From contig NZ_JAKTNT010000007.1 in the NCBI RefSeq assembly GCF_022760925.1, positions 1 through 64,000 on the forward strand: a stretch of DNA of 64,000 nt. Reading direction: 5' to 3'. Numbering within the stretch: the first letter of the stretch is position 1; each line of letters starts with the position of its first letter. The stretch is from Thermus hydrothermalis. GTDB taxonomy: Bacteria; Deinococcota; Deinococci; Deinococcales; Thermaceae. The notes under the pieces are model-generated. The model had not been told where the DNA came from. It did no database searches and saw nothing but the letters and a program-made list of their open reading frames with translations. Of this stretch, positions 17,864-26,308 are shown in pieces. The translations under genes and the position numbers were made by a program.

Positions 17864-18643
17864 GTAGGCCAGGGCGGCGTAGCCCACCACCCGCTCCCGC
17901 CCGCCCCCCGCCTCGGCGCTGGTGGCGTAGGCGAGGAGCCTGGGCCTCCACCCCCACCCCCGGGCCAGGTGGGTGAGGGTGGCCCAGGGGAGCCGGCCGC
18001 AGGCCTCCGCCCGGGCCAGGCCTTCTGCGTCCAGGGCCAGGGCCTTTTCCAGGGTCCTTCCGTCCAGGGCCCGGGCCACGGGGTCGGGGTGGTAGTGGGA
18101 GAGGTCGCTGCTCGCCACCAGGAGGTCTTGGGGGCCCAGGTGGGGGCGGAGGGCCTCCGCCACTTCCTTGGGGTCCACCTCCCCGAAGAGGAGGGGGAGG
18201 ATGGGGGTTTGGGGGAGGAGGCGCTGGAGGAAGGGGAGGAGGACCTCGAGGCTATGCTCCTCTAGAAAGGGCGCCTCGTACGCCAAGAAGGGCTTGCCCA
18301 GGGCGAGAAGCCCCTCTACCCCTTCCCGGTCCACCGCCACCTCCCCCAAAGGGGTGGCCCAGGCCCGGTGGGGGAAAAGGGCCACGCCCAGGAAGGGCAC
18401 GAAGTGGCTCGGCCCGAGGAGGAACACCCGCCCCGCCCTTCCCCGCCAGGCGGCGAGGGCCCGGAAGCTTTCCGCCATCACCCGCCCCGCATACCGGTAG
18501 CCCGCATGGGGGGAGAGCACCCCCCGGGCCCGGGGCTCCGGCGGGGTGCGGGCCTGGGCCAGGAGGCCCTCCACCTCCCGCGCCAGGGCCTCCTTCTCCC
18601 CGGGGTAGAAGTACCCCGCCACCGCCGGCTTCCTCAGGCCCAT
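17741..18643 (-). CDS. amrB: Memo-family protein (AmmeMemoRadiSam protein B)
   Basis: A 300-residue Memo-like protein. It opens RKPAVAGYFYPGEKEAL and has the metal-site histidines in SPHAGYRYAG, GPSHFVPF and SSDLSHYHPD. The fold is related to extradiol dioxygenases; the bacterial role is unsettled. ATG 18643 is chosen as the first start before the conserved opening. It overlaps amrS by 10 nt. The last 40 residues (a Glu/Gly/Pro-rich tail) are read antisense to the neighbouring membrane-protein gene and look unlike Memo sequence. Confidence 0.85.
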   Translation of the reverse strand: MGLRKPAVAGYFYPGEKEALAREVEGLLAQARTPPEPRARGVLSPHAGYRYAGRVMAESFRALAAWRGRAGRVFLLGPSHFVPFLGVALFPHRAWATPLGEVAVDREGVEGLLALGKPFLAYEAPFLEEHSLEVLLPFLQRLLPQTPILPLLFGEVDPKEVAEALRPHLGPQDLLVASSDLSHYHPDPVARALDGRTLEKALALDAEGLARAEACGRLPWATLTHLARGWGWRPRLLAYATSAEAGGGRERVVGYAALAYLEPEEGPEPGDGKEERQKGQGEEEPSPRPSLTGLGEAGVG

Positions 18644-19680
18644 ACCCCGGGGATCCTTCTCCCGCACCCCGGGCAGACGCCAGGGGTTTCCCAAAGGGCC
18701 TCCACCCGGAAGCCCCGCCGCCGGAGGAGAAGCCGGCCGCAGTCCGGGCAGTGGGTGGAGCTCCTTTCCTCGTCCAGGACGTTGCCCACGTAGACGAACC
18801 TTAGCCCCTCCTCCTTGGCGATGGCGTGGGCCCGCACCAGGGTGGCGTGCCGGGTGGGCCTCAGGTGGGGCATGCGGTAGTCGGGGTGGGCGGCGGTGAG
18901 GTGCCAGGGGATATCGGGGGAAAGCCCCTTTAGGAAGCGGGCCATGGCCCGGAGTTCTTCCTCGCCATCGTTGTACCCTTCCAGAAGCAGGGTGGTGACC
19001 TCCACCCAGACGCCGAGGCCCACGAGGTACTCCAGGCTTTCCAGGACGGGCTTGAGCCGGGCCCCGCAGATCTCCCGGTAGAACTTCTCCGTGAAGCCCT
19101 TGAGGTCCACGTTGGCGGCGTCCAGGTAGGGCCGCATGTAGTCCCAGGCCTCCTTGGTTTCAAAGCCGCTCGTGACGAAGACGTTCTTCATGCCCCGGGC
19201 CTTGGCCAGGCGGGCGGTATCGTGGGCGTACTCCACGAAGACCGCGGGCTCGTTGTAGGTGTAGGCGAGAAGCCGCACCCCTAAGGCCTCCGCCTCGGCC
19301 ACGAGCCTCTCTGGGGGCCAGTCCTCCCCCACGAAGCGGTCCAGGACGCCTTCCGGGCTCACCTGGAACTCCCGGAACTGGGAGATCTGCCAGTTCTGGC
19401 AGAAGGCGCAGAAGAAGTTGCACCCCACCGTGCCCACGGAGAGGATGGCCTCCCCGGGGTGGAAGTGGTAGAGGGGCTTCTTCTCCACCGGGTCCAGGTG
19501 GACCGCGGCGGCCTTGCCGTAGGTGACGAGGAAAAGCTTCCCCTTCAGGTTGCGCCGCACCCCGCACTTGCCCGCACCTCCTTCGGGGATGGCGCAGTAG
19601 TGGGCGCAGGCCCGGCACTGCACGTACCCCTTGGGCAAGGGACGCTGTAGGTCCGCTTCCCGTAGCGTGGCCACCGTCAT
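18634..19680 (-). CDS. amrS: AmmeMemoRadiSam radical SAM enzyme
   Basis: A 348-residue radical SAM protein. The [4Fe-4S] cluster cysteines are Cys87, Cys91 and Cys94 in CNFFCAFCQN. An N-terminal Cys set (CRACAHYC, then KCGVRRN) and a C-terminal CPDC...CPGC zinc-ribbon-like pair suggest extra metal sites. It is related to pyruvate formate-lyase activases; the reaction is unknown. Memo follows as the next cistron, but the third partner, AMMECR1, is not in the window. TATTCT (19705-19700) is a candidate -10. Confidence 0.9.
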   Translation of the reverse strand: MTVATLREADLQRPLPKGYVQCRACAHYCAIPEGGAGKCGVRRNLKGKLFLVTYGKAAAVHLDPVEKKPLYHFHPGEAILSVGTVGCNFFCAFCQNWQISQFREFQVSPEGVLDRFVGEDWPPERLVAEAEALGVRLLAYTYNEPAVFVEYAHDTARLAKARGMKNVFVTSGFETKEAWDYMRPYLDAANVDLKGFTEKFYREICGARLKPVLESLEYLVGLGVWVEVTTLLLEGYNDGEEELRAMARFLKGLSPDIPWHLTAAHPDYRMPHLRPTRHATLVRAHAIAKEEGLRFVYVGNVLDEERSSTHCPDCGRLLLRRRGFRVEALWETPGVCPGCGRRIPGVWA

Positions 19681-19713
19681 TTCATAGGCTTCTCATCCCA
19701 GAATAGCACGCCC

Positions 19714-19719
19714 TAGACT
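19714..19719 (+). promoter_or_regulatory. -10 element of the leaderless SWIM gene
   Basis: TAGACT ends 6 nt before GTG 19726, directly supporting that start. Confidence 0.55.
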
Positions 19720-19725
19720 GGAAGG

Positions 19726-21144
19726 GTGCGGCCCTTCCCCCCAGAAGCCGAGGAGGACTTCGCCCCCTTCTTCCCGGAGGAGGTCCTGGCCCGGGGCCTG
19801 GCCTATGCCCGGGAGGGGCGGGTAAGGCGGGTTTTCCGGGTGGGGGAGAGGCTTTTGGGCGAGGTGCAGGGCTCGGCCCCCGCGCCCTACCGGGTGGAGG
19901 TGGGGCCGGGCCTTTCCGGCCGGTGCGGCTGCCCCTATCCGGGCTTTCCCTGCAAGCACGCCGCCGCCCTCCTTTACGCCTACCTGGAGAGGCGGCCCCA
20001 GGACCTCGAGGCCCGCCTGGAGGCCCTTTCCCCCGAGGAGGCGAAGCGGCTTCTCCTCCGCCTTTCCCGGGTGCCGGAGGTGGCCTTTCTCCTAAAGGAG
20101 ATCCTTGCCCCCGAGGAGGCCTTCCGGGAGGGCATCCGGCGGTTGCGCCAGGCCTTCCGCCTGGGGGGAGGGGAGGAGGAGGCGAAGGCCCTCCTCCTGC
20201 GGCTGGAGGGGGCGGGGAGGGAGGAGGTGGAGGCCTTGCTAAAAGTTCTCCTCGAGGCCCCCTTTGACCCCGAGCCCTACCTGAAAGAGGCCCTCAAGCG
20301 CTACGGGGCCCTCTCGCCCAGGCCTTCCTTCCTCCTTGGGCTTTACCTCCGCCACCCCTCGGAGGCCCTGGGGGAAGCCTTCTTGCAGGCGGCGGAGGGC
20401 ATTCCCGAGGAGGCGCTTTCCCTCCTAAAGGGGCAGGACCCTACTGGACGCAAGCGGGCCCTAAAGGCCGAGCTCCTCTTCCGCTTGGGCCGGGAGGAAG
20501 AGGCGCTTCAGGTCCTCAAGGAGGGGCTAGAAGGGGTGGAGGACTACCTCCTCCTGGTGGGGCGCCTTCTCCGCCTAGGCCGCCTGGAGGAAGCCCTCTT
20601 CTACGCCGAGGAGGCCCGGGACTGGTTCGGTAAGGACCCCAGGCTCCTTCCCCTTTTGGACCTCCTGGTGGCCCACCTTGGCCGGGCTGAGGACCACAGG
20701 GCGCGCTTTGCCCTAAGGCCGAACCTGGAGGACTACCTGGCCCTAAAGGCCAAGTTGGGAAAGGCCTTCGCCGAGGAGAGGCCCGCCCTCCTCCGCCAGG
20801 TGCGCGACCCGGCCCTTCTCGCCCAGATCTACCTCCTGGAGGAGGACTGGAAGGCCCTGGACCGCCTTCTCAAGCGGGCCTCCCCGGAGGACTACCCCGC
20901 CCTGGCCGAAGCCCTTTCCCCTCGCCTCCCCGAGGAGGCCCTGCGGCTTTACCGGGAGGCGGCCTTCCGCCTGGCGGAGGCGGGGGGACGGGCCCGCTAC
21001 CTCGAGGCGGCGGCGCTATTGCAAAGGGCTTCCCGCCTAGACCCCAAACAGGCCCAGGAGATGGCCCGGGCCCTGGTCCAGGCTTACCCCCGGCGCCGCG
21101 CCCTGCGGGAGGCGCTTAGGCCCCTTCTCGGGGAAGCCTCATAA
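19726..21144 (+). CDS. SWIM zinc-finger protein with helical repeat tail
   Basis: A 472-residue protein. The SWIM finger is Cys67-x-Cys69-x6-Cys76-x-His78 (CGCPYPGFPCKH). After it come some 380 residues of Leu/Glu/Ala-rich helices with TPR-like pairing (for example LLVGRLLRLGRLEEALFYAE). SWIM domains bind nucleic acid or protein; bacterial standalone versions are uncharacterised. It begins a plus-strand unit with an acyltransferase and a hydrolase. Confidence 0.8.
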   Translation: MRPFPPEAEEDFAPFFPEEVLARGLAYAREGRVRRVFRVGERLLGEVQGSAPAPYRVEVGPGLSGRCGCPYPGFPCKHAAALLYAYLERRPQDLEARLEALSPEEAKRLLLRLSRVPEVAFLLKEILAPEEAFREGIRRLRQAFRLGGGEEEAKALLLRLEGAGREEVEALLKVLLEAPFDPEPYLKEALKRYGALSPRPSFLLGLYLRHPSEALGEAFLQAAEGIPEEALSLLKGQDPTGRKRALKAELLFRLGREEEALQVLKEGLEGVEDYLLLVGRLLRLGRLEEALFYAEEARDWFGKDPRLLPLLDLLVAHLGRAEDHRARFALRPNLEDYLALKAKLGKAFAEERPALLRQVRDPALLAQIYLLEEDWKALDRLLKRASPEDYPALAEALSPRLPEEALRLYREAAFRLAEAGGRARYLEAAALLQRASRLDPKQAQEMARALVQAYPRRRALREALRPLLGEAS

Positions 21145-21164
21145 GCCTGGGGAAAAATGGGGGG

Positions 21165-22181
21165 GTGGAGCGCTTTCCCTGGGTGGAGGTCTTCCGGGGG
21201 CTCGCCATCTTGGAGGTGGTGCTCCACCACCTCACGGGCCGTTTTCTCCGGGAGCTTATCCCGGGAAGCCCGGAGTGGCTCTTCCTGGCGGCGGTAAACC
21301 GCACCCTGCACTTCGCCGTGCCCGCCTTCCTCCTCATGACCGCCCTGGTCCTGGGGGCGGGGATGCTGCGGGAGTTCCGCCTGGGCCGCTACCTTTCCAA
21401 CCGCGCCCTGCGCCTTCTCTGGCCTTACCTCCTCTGGAGCGGGATTTACCTCCTCTTCCGTTACTGGGACCATGGGGTTTTCCAACCGGAGCGGCTTCCC
21501 CACCAGCTCCTTTGGGGCAAGGCCTACTTCCACCTTTACTTTCTGGCCGTAGCCCTCCAGCTCACCCTCCTCCTCCCCCTCTTTCTTCCCCTTCTCAGGC
21601 GGCGCCCGCCAGGGGCGTTCTTTCTCCTGTTGGCCGTGGGCCTGACCCTCCTCGTCTATTTCCTGAACCGGTACTACCGCTTTCTGCCTTACCCCGGGAG
21701 CTTCGTCCTCTGGTATACGCCGGCCATCGCCCTGGGGCTTTACCTGGCGGCACACCTAGACCGCCTTCCCCGCGCCTTGCGCCTCTGGCCCCTTTACCTC
21801 CTCCTGGCGGGGGTGGGGCTTGGGGGCTACCTGCCCTTGGCCTTGGAGGCCTTGCAGGGCTTGCCCGTAAACACCTTTCGCTACCAAGCCTTCCACTGGG
21901 CCTACACCACGGGGATGGCCTTTCTCCTCCTCGCCCTAGCCCACCGCCTGGCCCAGGGGTCCCTCCGGGCCCCCCTGGCCTTCTTGGGCCGGTACTCCCT
22001 GCAGATCTACCTACTCCATCCCATGGTGGTGCGCCTTTTGGAGAAGTACCCGGATTTCCCTGAGCCCTTAGGCCTAAAGCCCGCTTTTCTCATCTATTTC
22101 CTCTTGGCCCTGGCCCTACCCCTCTTCTTGGCCCGTTTTCTCGCCCGCTTGCGGGTTTCCCCCTTGGTGTTTGGGCGATGA
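21165..22181 (+). CDS. Acyltransferase family 3 membrane protein
   Basis: A 338-residue protein with about ten TM helices. It starts FPWVEVFRGLAILEVVLHHLTG, with the early Arg and the His of the OafA/NodX-type acyltransferase fold. Such enzymes O-acylate surface glycans from the membrane. GTG 21165 follows a G run; AAAAAT (21153-21158) lies 6 nt upstream and could be a weak -10. It overlaps the following hydrolase by 4 nt. Confidence 0.82.
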   Translation: MERFPWVEVFRGLAILEVVLHHLTGRFLRELIPGSPEWLFLAAVNRTLHFAVPAFLLMTALVLGAGMLREFRLGRYLSNRALRLLWPYLLWSGIYLLFRYWDHGVFQPERLPHQLLWGKAYFHLYFLAVALQLTLLLPLFLPLLRRRPPGAFFLLLAVGLTLLVYFLNRYYRFLPYPGSFVLWYTPAIALGLYLAAHLDRLPRALRLWPLYLLLAGVGLGGYLPLALEALQGLPVNTFRYQAFHWAYTTGMAFLLLALAHRLAQGSLRAPLAFLGRYSLQIYLLHPMVVRLLEKYPDFPEPLGLKPAFLIYFLLALALPLFLARFLARLRVSPLVFGR

Positions 22182-23086
22182 GGGTTCTCTGGTTTTTCCT
22201 TGCCCTGGCCCTTCTCGGGCTTTGGGGGGCTTTAGGGCCCCCTGGGGTTTCCTTTCGCCTCGAGGACCAAGGCCTCCGTTACGCCCGGGAAGGGGTTTCC
22301 CTTTATGCCCACCTCTGCCGTCCTTCGGGGAAGGCCGAGGCGGCGGTCCTCCTGGTGCCCGGGGGCTTTGGCCCCCCCACGGAGGCCATGGGGGAGCGGT
22401 GCCGGCGCTATGCGGAAAAGGGTTTCTTGGCCGTGGTACCCCACCTGAGGGGCCGGGGGAAAAGCGGGGGCGGGATTACGGGCTGCCTGGAGGAGGCGGA
22501 GGACCTTGCCCACCTGGCCCGCCTCCTGCCCCGGCTCGGGGTGAGGCGGCACGCCTACGCCGGCTACTCCCTGGGGGCCTGCGTGGCTCTAAAGGCTGCC
22601 GCCTGGGAAGGCGCTTCCAGGGGGGTGGCTTTTGTCATCGGCCCCGTGGACTTCGCCGAGCAGGTGGCCCTCCTGCGCCGAAGCCGCCCAGAAGCCCTTA
22701 AGCGGTGGCGGGAGGTCTTTGGGGGCCTGCCCGAGGACTGCCCTGCCTGCTACGCCCGGCAAAGCCCCTTGCCGGAGGCGGCCCGCCTCCAAGCCCCCCT
22801 CCTCGTCCTCCATGCGGGCAACGACCCCCTTATCCCCCCCACCCAGGCCTGCTCGCTCCGGGACGTGCGGGAGGCCTCGGGCCGCCGGGTCTTCCAGGTG
22901 GCCCTGACCCGGGAGGGGACGCCTTGGACGGGCCCCCTCACCAAGGGGCGGGCCTGTCTTAGGCCCACGGGGTTTGGGCCCTTAGGGGAGGATCACCTGG
23001 TCCTTTTCCCCGACCTCCACCACGCCGTGGTGCCGGCCATGGAGGCTTTGGTGGAGCGCTTTTTATCGGGTTGGCTAAAGCCTTGA
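22178..23086 (+). CDS. Secreted or membrane-anchored alpha/beta hydrolase
   Basis: A 302-residue protein. Residues 1-20 form a hydrophobic signal or anchor, followed by an alpha/beta hydrolase core with the nucleophile elbow GYSLGA near 128-133. A late Asp in AGNDPLIPP and the His in DLHHAVVPA complete a likely triad. It resembles dienelactone-hydrolase-like esterases. Cys pairs in the central part could form disulfides outside the membrane. Being coupled to the acyltransferase suggests work on the same surface glycan or lipid, which is inference. Confidence 0.75.
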   Translation: MRVLWFFLALALLGLWGALGPPGVSFRLEDQGLRYAREGVSLYAHLCRPSGKAEAAVLLVPGGFGPPTEAMGERCRRYAEKGFLAVVPHLRGRGKSGGGITGCLEEAEDLAHLARLLPRLGVRRHAYAGYSLGACVALKAAAWEGASRGVAFVIGPVDFAEQVALLRRSRPEALKRWREVFGGLPEDCPACYARQSPLPEAARLQAPLLVLHAGNDPLIPPTQACSLRDVREASGRRVFQVALTREGTPWTGPLTKGRACLRPTGFGPLGEDHLVLFPDLHHAVVPAMEALVERFLSGWLKP

Positions 23087-23111
23087 CACGCCCCGGGCTT
23101 TGCCGCATAGT
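23083..23111 (+). promoter_or_regulatory. Promoter of the tRNA-Ser pair
   Basis: A consensus -35 TTGACA (23083-23088) and a -10 CATAGT (23106-23111) are separated by 17 bp. Initiation near 23118 would give a short 5' leader before the first tRNA. The -35 overlaps the stop codon of the hydrolase gene. Confidence 0.75.
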
Positions 23112-23131
23112 AAGGCTTGCGGCCATACCTT

Positions 23132-23222
23132 GGAGGGTTGGCCGAGCGGTTGAAGGCGGCGGTCTTGAAAACCGCTGTGGGCCTTGCGCCCACCGGGGGT
23201 TCGAATCCCTCACCCTCCGCCA
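23132..23222 (+). tRNA. tRNA-Ser (anticodon TGA)
   Basis: A class II tRNA of 91 nt with encoded CCA. Acceptor stem GGAGGGT pairs with ACCCTCC, the anticodon TGA is at 23166-23168 in loop CTTGAAA, a long variable arm follows, and the T loop is GGTTCGAATCC. It reads UCA and other UCN codons. Confidence 0.97.
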
Positions 23223-23229
23223 AGGGCAT

Positions 23230-23325
<96 letters not shown>

Positions 23326-23326
23326 T

Positions 23327-23348
23327 GGCCCGGCCTCGAGGCCGGGCC
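23327..23348 (+). terminator. Hairpin after the tRNA operon
   Basis: A perfect 22-bp palindrome (GGCCCGGCCT centred on CG) forms a very stable hairpin 4 bp after the second tRNA. Only two T residues follow, so termination efficiency is uncertain. The sfsA start is 8 nt further on. Confidence 0.6.
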
Positions 23349-23355
23349 TTGGTGT

Positions 23356-24027
23356 ATGGTGCTTCCCCTTCCTCCCCTTAAGCCCTGCCGCTTCCTAAGG
23401 CGGAAAAACCGCTTCCTGGTGGAGGCGGACGTGGGGCCTTTGCACCTCGCCAACTCCGGGCGCATGGCGGAGCTTCTCCTTCCCCTGACGCCCTGCTACT
23501 ACCACCCGAGGCCCACCCCCAAGACCCTGGGCCGGATGGTCCTGGTGGAGTCCCAAGGGGTTCTGGTGGGGGTGGATGCAAGCCTGGCGGGCCGCCTCCT
23601 GGAGGCCCTTTTGCGAGAAGGCCACCTGGGCCCCGTGGAGGCGCTTCGGCGGGAGGTCCCTTTGGCCGGGGAGAGGCTGGATTTCTTCGCCCTCTTTGGG
23701 GGACGGGAAGCCTATTTGGAGGCGAAAAACTGCAACCGGGTGGAGAAGGGCCTGGCCCTCTTTCCCGACGCCCCCACCGCCCGGGGAGCGCGGCACCTAA
23801 GGCTTCTCGCCGCCTTGGCCCGGGAGGGGAAGGGGGCTTATGCCTTCTGGTTCGTGCAACACCCCCTGGCGGAGGCCTTCGCCTTGGACCCGAACGATGG
23901 GGCCCTCCACCAGGCGGCCCGGGAGGCCCTGAAGGCGGGGGTCGTCCTCCGGGCCTACCGGGTGCGGCCCACCTTGGCGGCCTTGGAGGTGGAGGAGGAA
24001 CTCCCTTGGGTTTGGCTAGCCCCCTAG
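23356..24027 (+). CDS. sfsA: SfsA-family protein
   Basis: A 223-residue protein of the SfsA family, predicted nucleic-acid-binding and nuclease-like. The N-terminal OB-like part has RFLRRKNRFLVEADVG and HLANSGRM. The C-terminal part has ERLDFFALFG, YLEAKNCNRV, then LFPDAPTARGARHL. The segment usually written EVKSVTL is here EAKNCNRV, keeping the acidic residue and Lys. ATG 23356 is chosen as the first start after the tRNA terminator. Confidence 0.82.
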   Translation: MVLPLPPLKPCRFLRRKNRFLVEADVGPLHLANSGRMAELLLPLTPCYYHPRPTPKTLGRMVLVESQGVLVGVDASLAGRLLEALLREGHLGPVEALRREVPLAGERLDFFALFGGREAYLEAKNCNRVEKGLALFPDAPTARGARHLRLLAALAREGKGAYAFWFVQHPLAEAFALDPNDGALHQAAREALKAGVVLRAYRVRPTLAALEVEEELPWVWLAP

Positions 24028-24762
24028 GAGGATCTGGAAGGCCACCATGAGGGCCGCCGCCACCGTGAGGACCGTGGCCACCCCCTCGGCCTCCGCCTCC
24101 TTGAGGGCGTCGGGAAGGATTTCCGCCACCGCCATCCAGATCATGGCCCCGGCGGCGAAACCAAGGCCCACGGGGAGGACCGGCCGGAAGGCCTCCACCA
24201 GGAGGAAGGCGGGCACGGCCATGAGGGGCTGGGGCAGGCTGGAGAAGACGCTCCAGAAGGCGGCCCCCAGGACGCTCACGCCCCGGGGAATGAGCACCAG
24301 GCTGATGGCGAGCCCCTCGGGGATGTTGTGGATGGCGATGGCCAAGGTAATGAAGACCCCCAGGGCCTCCCCGCCCCCGAAGGCCACCCCCACCCCCACC
24401 CCCTCGGCGAAGGAGTGGAGGGTCATGATGCCCACGATCATGAGGGCCTTGCGGGCGTCCAGGCCCTTGAGGTCCCCGAAGCTCACCTCCCGGCCTTGCA
24501 GGTAGCGGTGGGATAGCTGGATGAAAAGAAGCCCCAAGGCTATGCCCAAAAGGGTGCGGCCCAGGCTGTAGCCCACCCCCTCGTAGATGAGGCCGAAGCT
24601 CGCCGCCAGCATGAGCCCGGCGGCGGCGGCGTTGGCCAGGCCCAGGTGGCGCCGGAGGATGTGTTTCGTAAACAGGAAGGGCAAGGCACCCAGGCCTGTG
24701 GCGACGGCGGTGAGGAAGGCGTAGAGGAAAACGCTCCAGGGGGAAATGGGTAAAGCCTCCAT
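24016..24762 (-). CDS. ZIP-family divalent metal transporter
   Basis: A 248-residue inner-membrane protein with about eight TM helices. Transport-site motifs HSFAEGVGVG (TM4) and HNIPEGLAIS (TM5) are intact. ZIP proteins bring Zn2+ or other divalent metals into the cytoplasm. It follows the esterase gene by 12 nt. The 3' end overlaps the convergent sfsA end by 12 nt. Metal identity is inferred only. Confidence 0.9.
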   Translation of the reverse strand: MEALPISPWSVFLYAFLTAVATGLGALPFLFTKHILRRHLGLANAAAAGLMLAASFGLIYEGVGYSLGRTLLGIALGLLFIQLSHRYLQGREVSFGDLKGLDARKALMIVGIMTLHSFAEGVGVGVAFGGGEALGVFITLAIAIHNIPEGLAISLVLIPRGVSVLGAAFWSVFSSLPQPLMAVPAFLLVEAFRPVLPVGLGFAAGAMIWMAVAEILPDALKEAEAEGVATVLTVAAALMVAFQILLGG

Positions 24763-24774
24763 ACCGCCTCTACT

Positions 24775-25467
24775 TTACTGCAAGCGATTACTAATAGCAA
24801 TAAGCCAGTCCCGCACTGCCTCCGCCACCTCCTGCTGGTTCCGGTCCAGGAGGAGGTCGTGCCCGCTTTCCGGGAAGACCTGGTAGGCCTTCTCCCGGCT
24901 TCCCAAAAGCGCATGGTAGCGGCGCACCCCCCGCACCACCCGGTCCCGCCCCGCCTCCACCACCAAGGCGGGGGCCTTGACCCGGGGGAGGACCTCTGGG
25001 GTTTGGCGCATGAGGTGGAGGAGTTCCCCCACCGCCCGGGTGGGGAAGTAGGGGTAGTTGGGGTTTTGCTTCCTGAGCGCTGGGTCTTCAATGGAGTTGG
25101 GCCCAGGAAAGCGGGGGATGAGCCAGGCGAGGTAAGGGGCCAGGGGCGCCAGGGGGTTTTTCAGGGAGAAGGCGGGGGCCAGGGCCACCAGGGCCCCCGT
25201 GGGGTGGGCCGCCGCCAGGTGGGCGGCGAGGAGGCCTCCCATGGAAAGCCCCACCACTCCCCGGGGCTCGGGGAGGGCCAGGTAGGCTTCCTCTGCGGCG
25301 GCCAGCCAGTCCTGCCAGCGGACCCTTAAGAGGTCCTCGGGGCGGGTGCCGTGGCCGGGCAGGGCGGGCTGGGCCACGGCGAAGCCCGCCTCCCGCAACA
25401 CCCCGGGTAAGGGCCCCAGGGTGAGCACGGGATGGGAGGTGAAGCCGTGCAGGAGAAGGAGGTGCAT
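24775..25467 (-). CDS. Alpha/beta hydrolase, carboxylesterase-like
   Basis: A 230-residue esterase or lipase. HGFTSHP forms the oxyanion region, the nucleophile Ser is in GLSMGG near 77-82, the acid is Asp in EAGRDRVV, and the base is His in ESGHDLLLD. It looks like the Est30/YvaK type of monoacylglycerol or carboxylesterases. ATG 25467 is preferred because TATTCT (25478-25473) ends 5 nt before it and the HLLLLHGF opening follows; the longer frame is antisense to the PATAN gene. Confidence 0.85.
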   Translation of the reverse strand: MHLLLLHGFTSHPVLTLGPLPGVLREAGFAVAQPALPGHGTRPEDLLRVRWQDWLAAAEEAYLALPEPRGVVGLSMGGLLAAHLAAAHPTGALVALAPAFSLKNPLAPLAPYLAWLIPRFPGPNSIEDPALRKQNPNYPYFPTRAVGELLHLMRQTPEVLPRVKAPALVVEAGRDRVVRGVRRYHALLGSREKAYQVFPESGHDLLLDRNQQEVAEAVRDWLIAISNRLQ

Positions 25468-25522
25468 ACTCCAGAATACCCCGCCTGGACGCCCCCAAGG
25501 CGGCATGGTAAAACGGGGGAGA

Positions 25523-26305
25523 ATGCTTGAGGGTAACCTTGCGGAGTTCCCCTTTCCTTCCCTGGTGGGCGCCCTGATGAGCGCTGGGCGCACGGGGAGG
25601 CTTCTCGTACGCTCCCCGCACCTCGAGGGGGAGGTCTACCTGCAGGGCGGCCAGGTGGTCCACGCCCGGGTCCAGGCGGGGGAGCGGGCCTTGGAAGGGG
25701 AGGAGGCCTTGGACCTCCTGGTGGGGCTTAGGCGGGCCCCTTTCCGCTTTGAGCCGGAAACCCTTCCCCCCCACACCACCCTCCTTGGGGGGCTTGCCGT
25801 GCCCGCCCGGCTGGCGGAGGCCCAGGCGGTGTGGCAGTCCCTAAACCTCCCTTCGGACTGGGGGTATGTCCTGCGCCTGCCGAGCCAGGGAGGAACGGCG
25901 GAACTTACCCCGGAGGCCTTAAGGGTCCTGGCCCAGGTGGAGGGGAAGCGCATCGCCGAGGTCCTGGCGGCCCCTGGGGTCTTGCGCCTCGCCCGCATCC
26001 TCCATACCCTCCTCGGGATGGGGGCCTTGGAGGCGGTGCCCGTGGTGGAGGTGGCCCCAGAGCACCTCTTGGTCCTGCCCATCTACGGCCCGGGGCACGG
26101 GATCGCCTACGTGGACGAGGCCCTTTATGCGGCGTGGGCCCGCGCCATCCGCCATGCTTTCCGCTTGCGGGTCACCCCGCCTGGGACCACCATGGAGGTG
26201 CGGCCTAGGCCCAACATCCCTGGGCGGCTTGGGCTTTTGGAGGAGGACCTGAGGCGCCTGCGCCTCAGGCGTGGGGATAAGGTGGAAGCGGTGCCGGAGG
26301 TGTAG
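25523..26305 (+). CDS. PATAN (DUF4388) domain protein
   Basis: A 260-residue protein. The N-terminal ~100 residues match a PATAN/DUF4388 domain: GNLAEFPFPSLVGALMSAGRTGRL, then a GEVYLQGGQVVHARV strand pair. Such domains occur in bacterial signalling proteins, often near gliding or pilus control genes. Residues 110-165 resemble a winged helix, and the rest is unassigned. ATG 25523 has a purine-rich GGGGGA upstream; ATG 25505 in the same frame is an alternative. It leads into the symporter gene 3 nt later. Confidence 0.72.
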   Translation: MLEGNLAEFPFPSLVGALMSAGRTGRLLVRSPHLEGEVYLQGGQVVHARVQAGERALEGEEALDLLVGLRRAPFRFEPETLPPHTTLLGGLAVPARLAEAQAVWQSLNLPSDWGYVLRLPSQGGTAELTPEALRVLAQVEGKRIAEVLAAPGVLRLARILHTLLGMGALEAVPVVEVAPEHLLVLPIYGPGHGIAYVDEALYAAWARAIRHAFRLRVTPPGTTMEVRPRPNIPGRLGLLEEDLRRLRLRRGDKVEAVPEV

Positions 26306-26308
26306 CCT

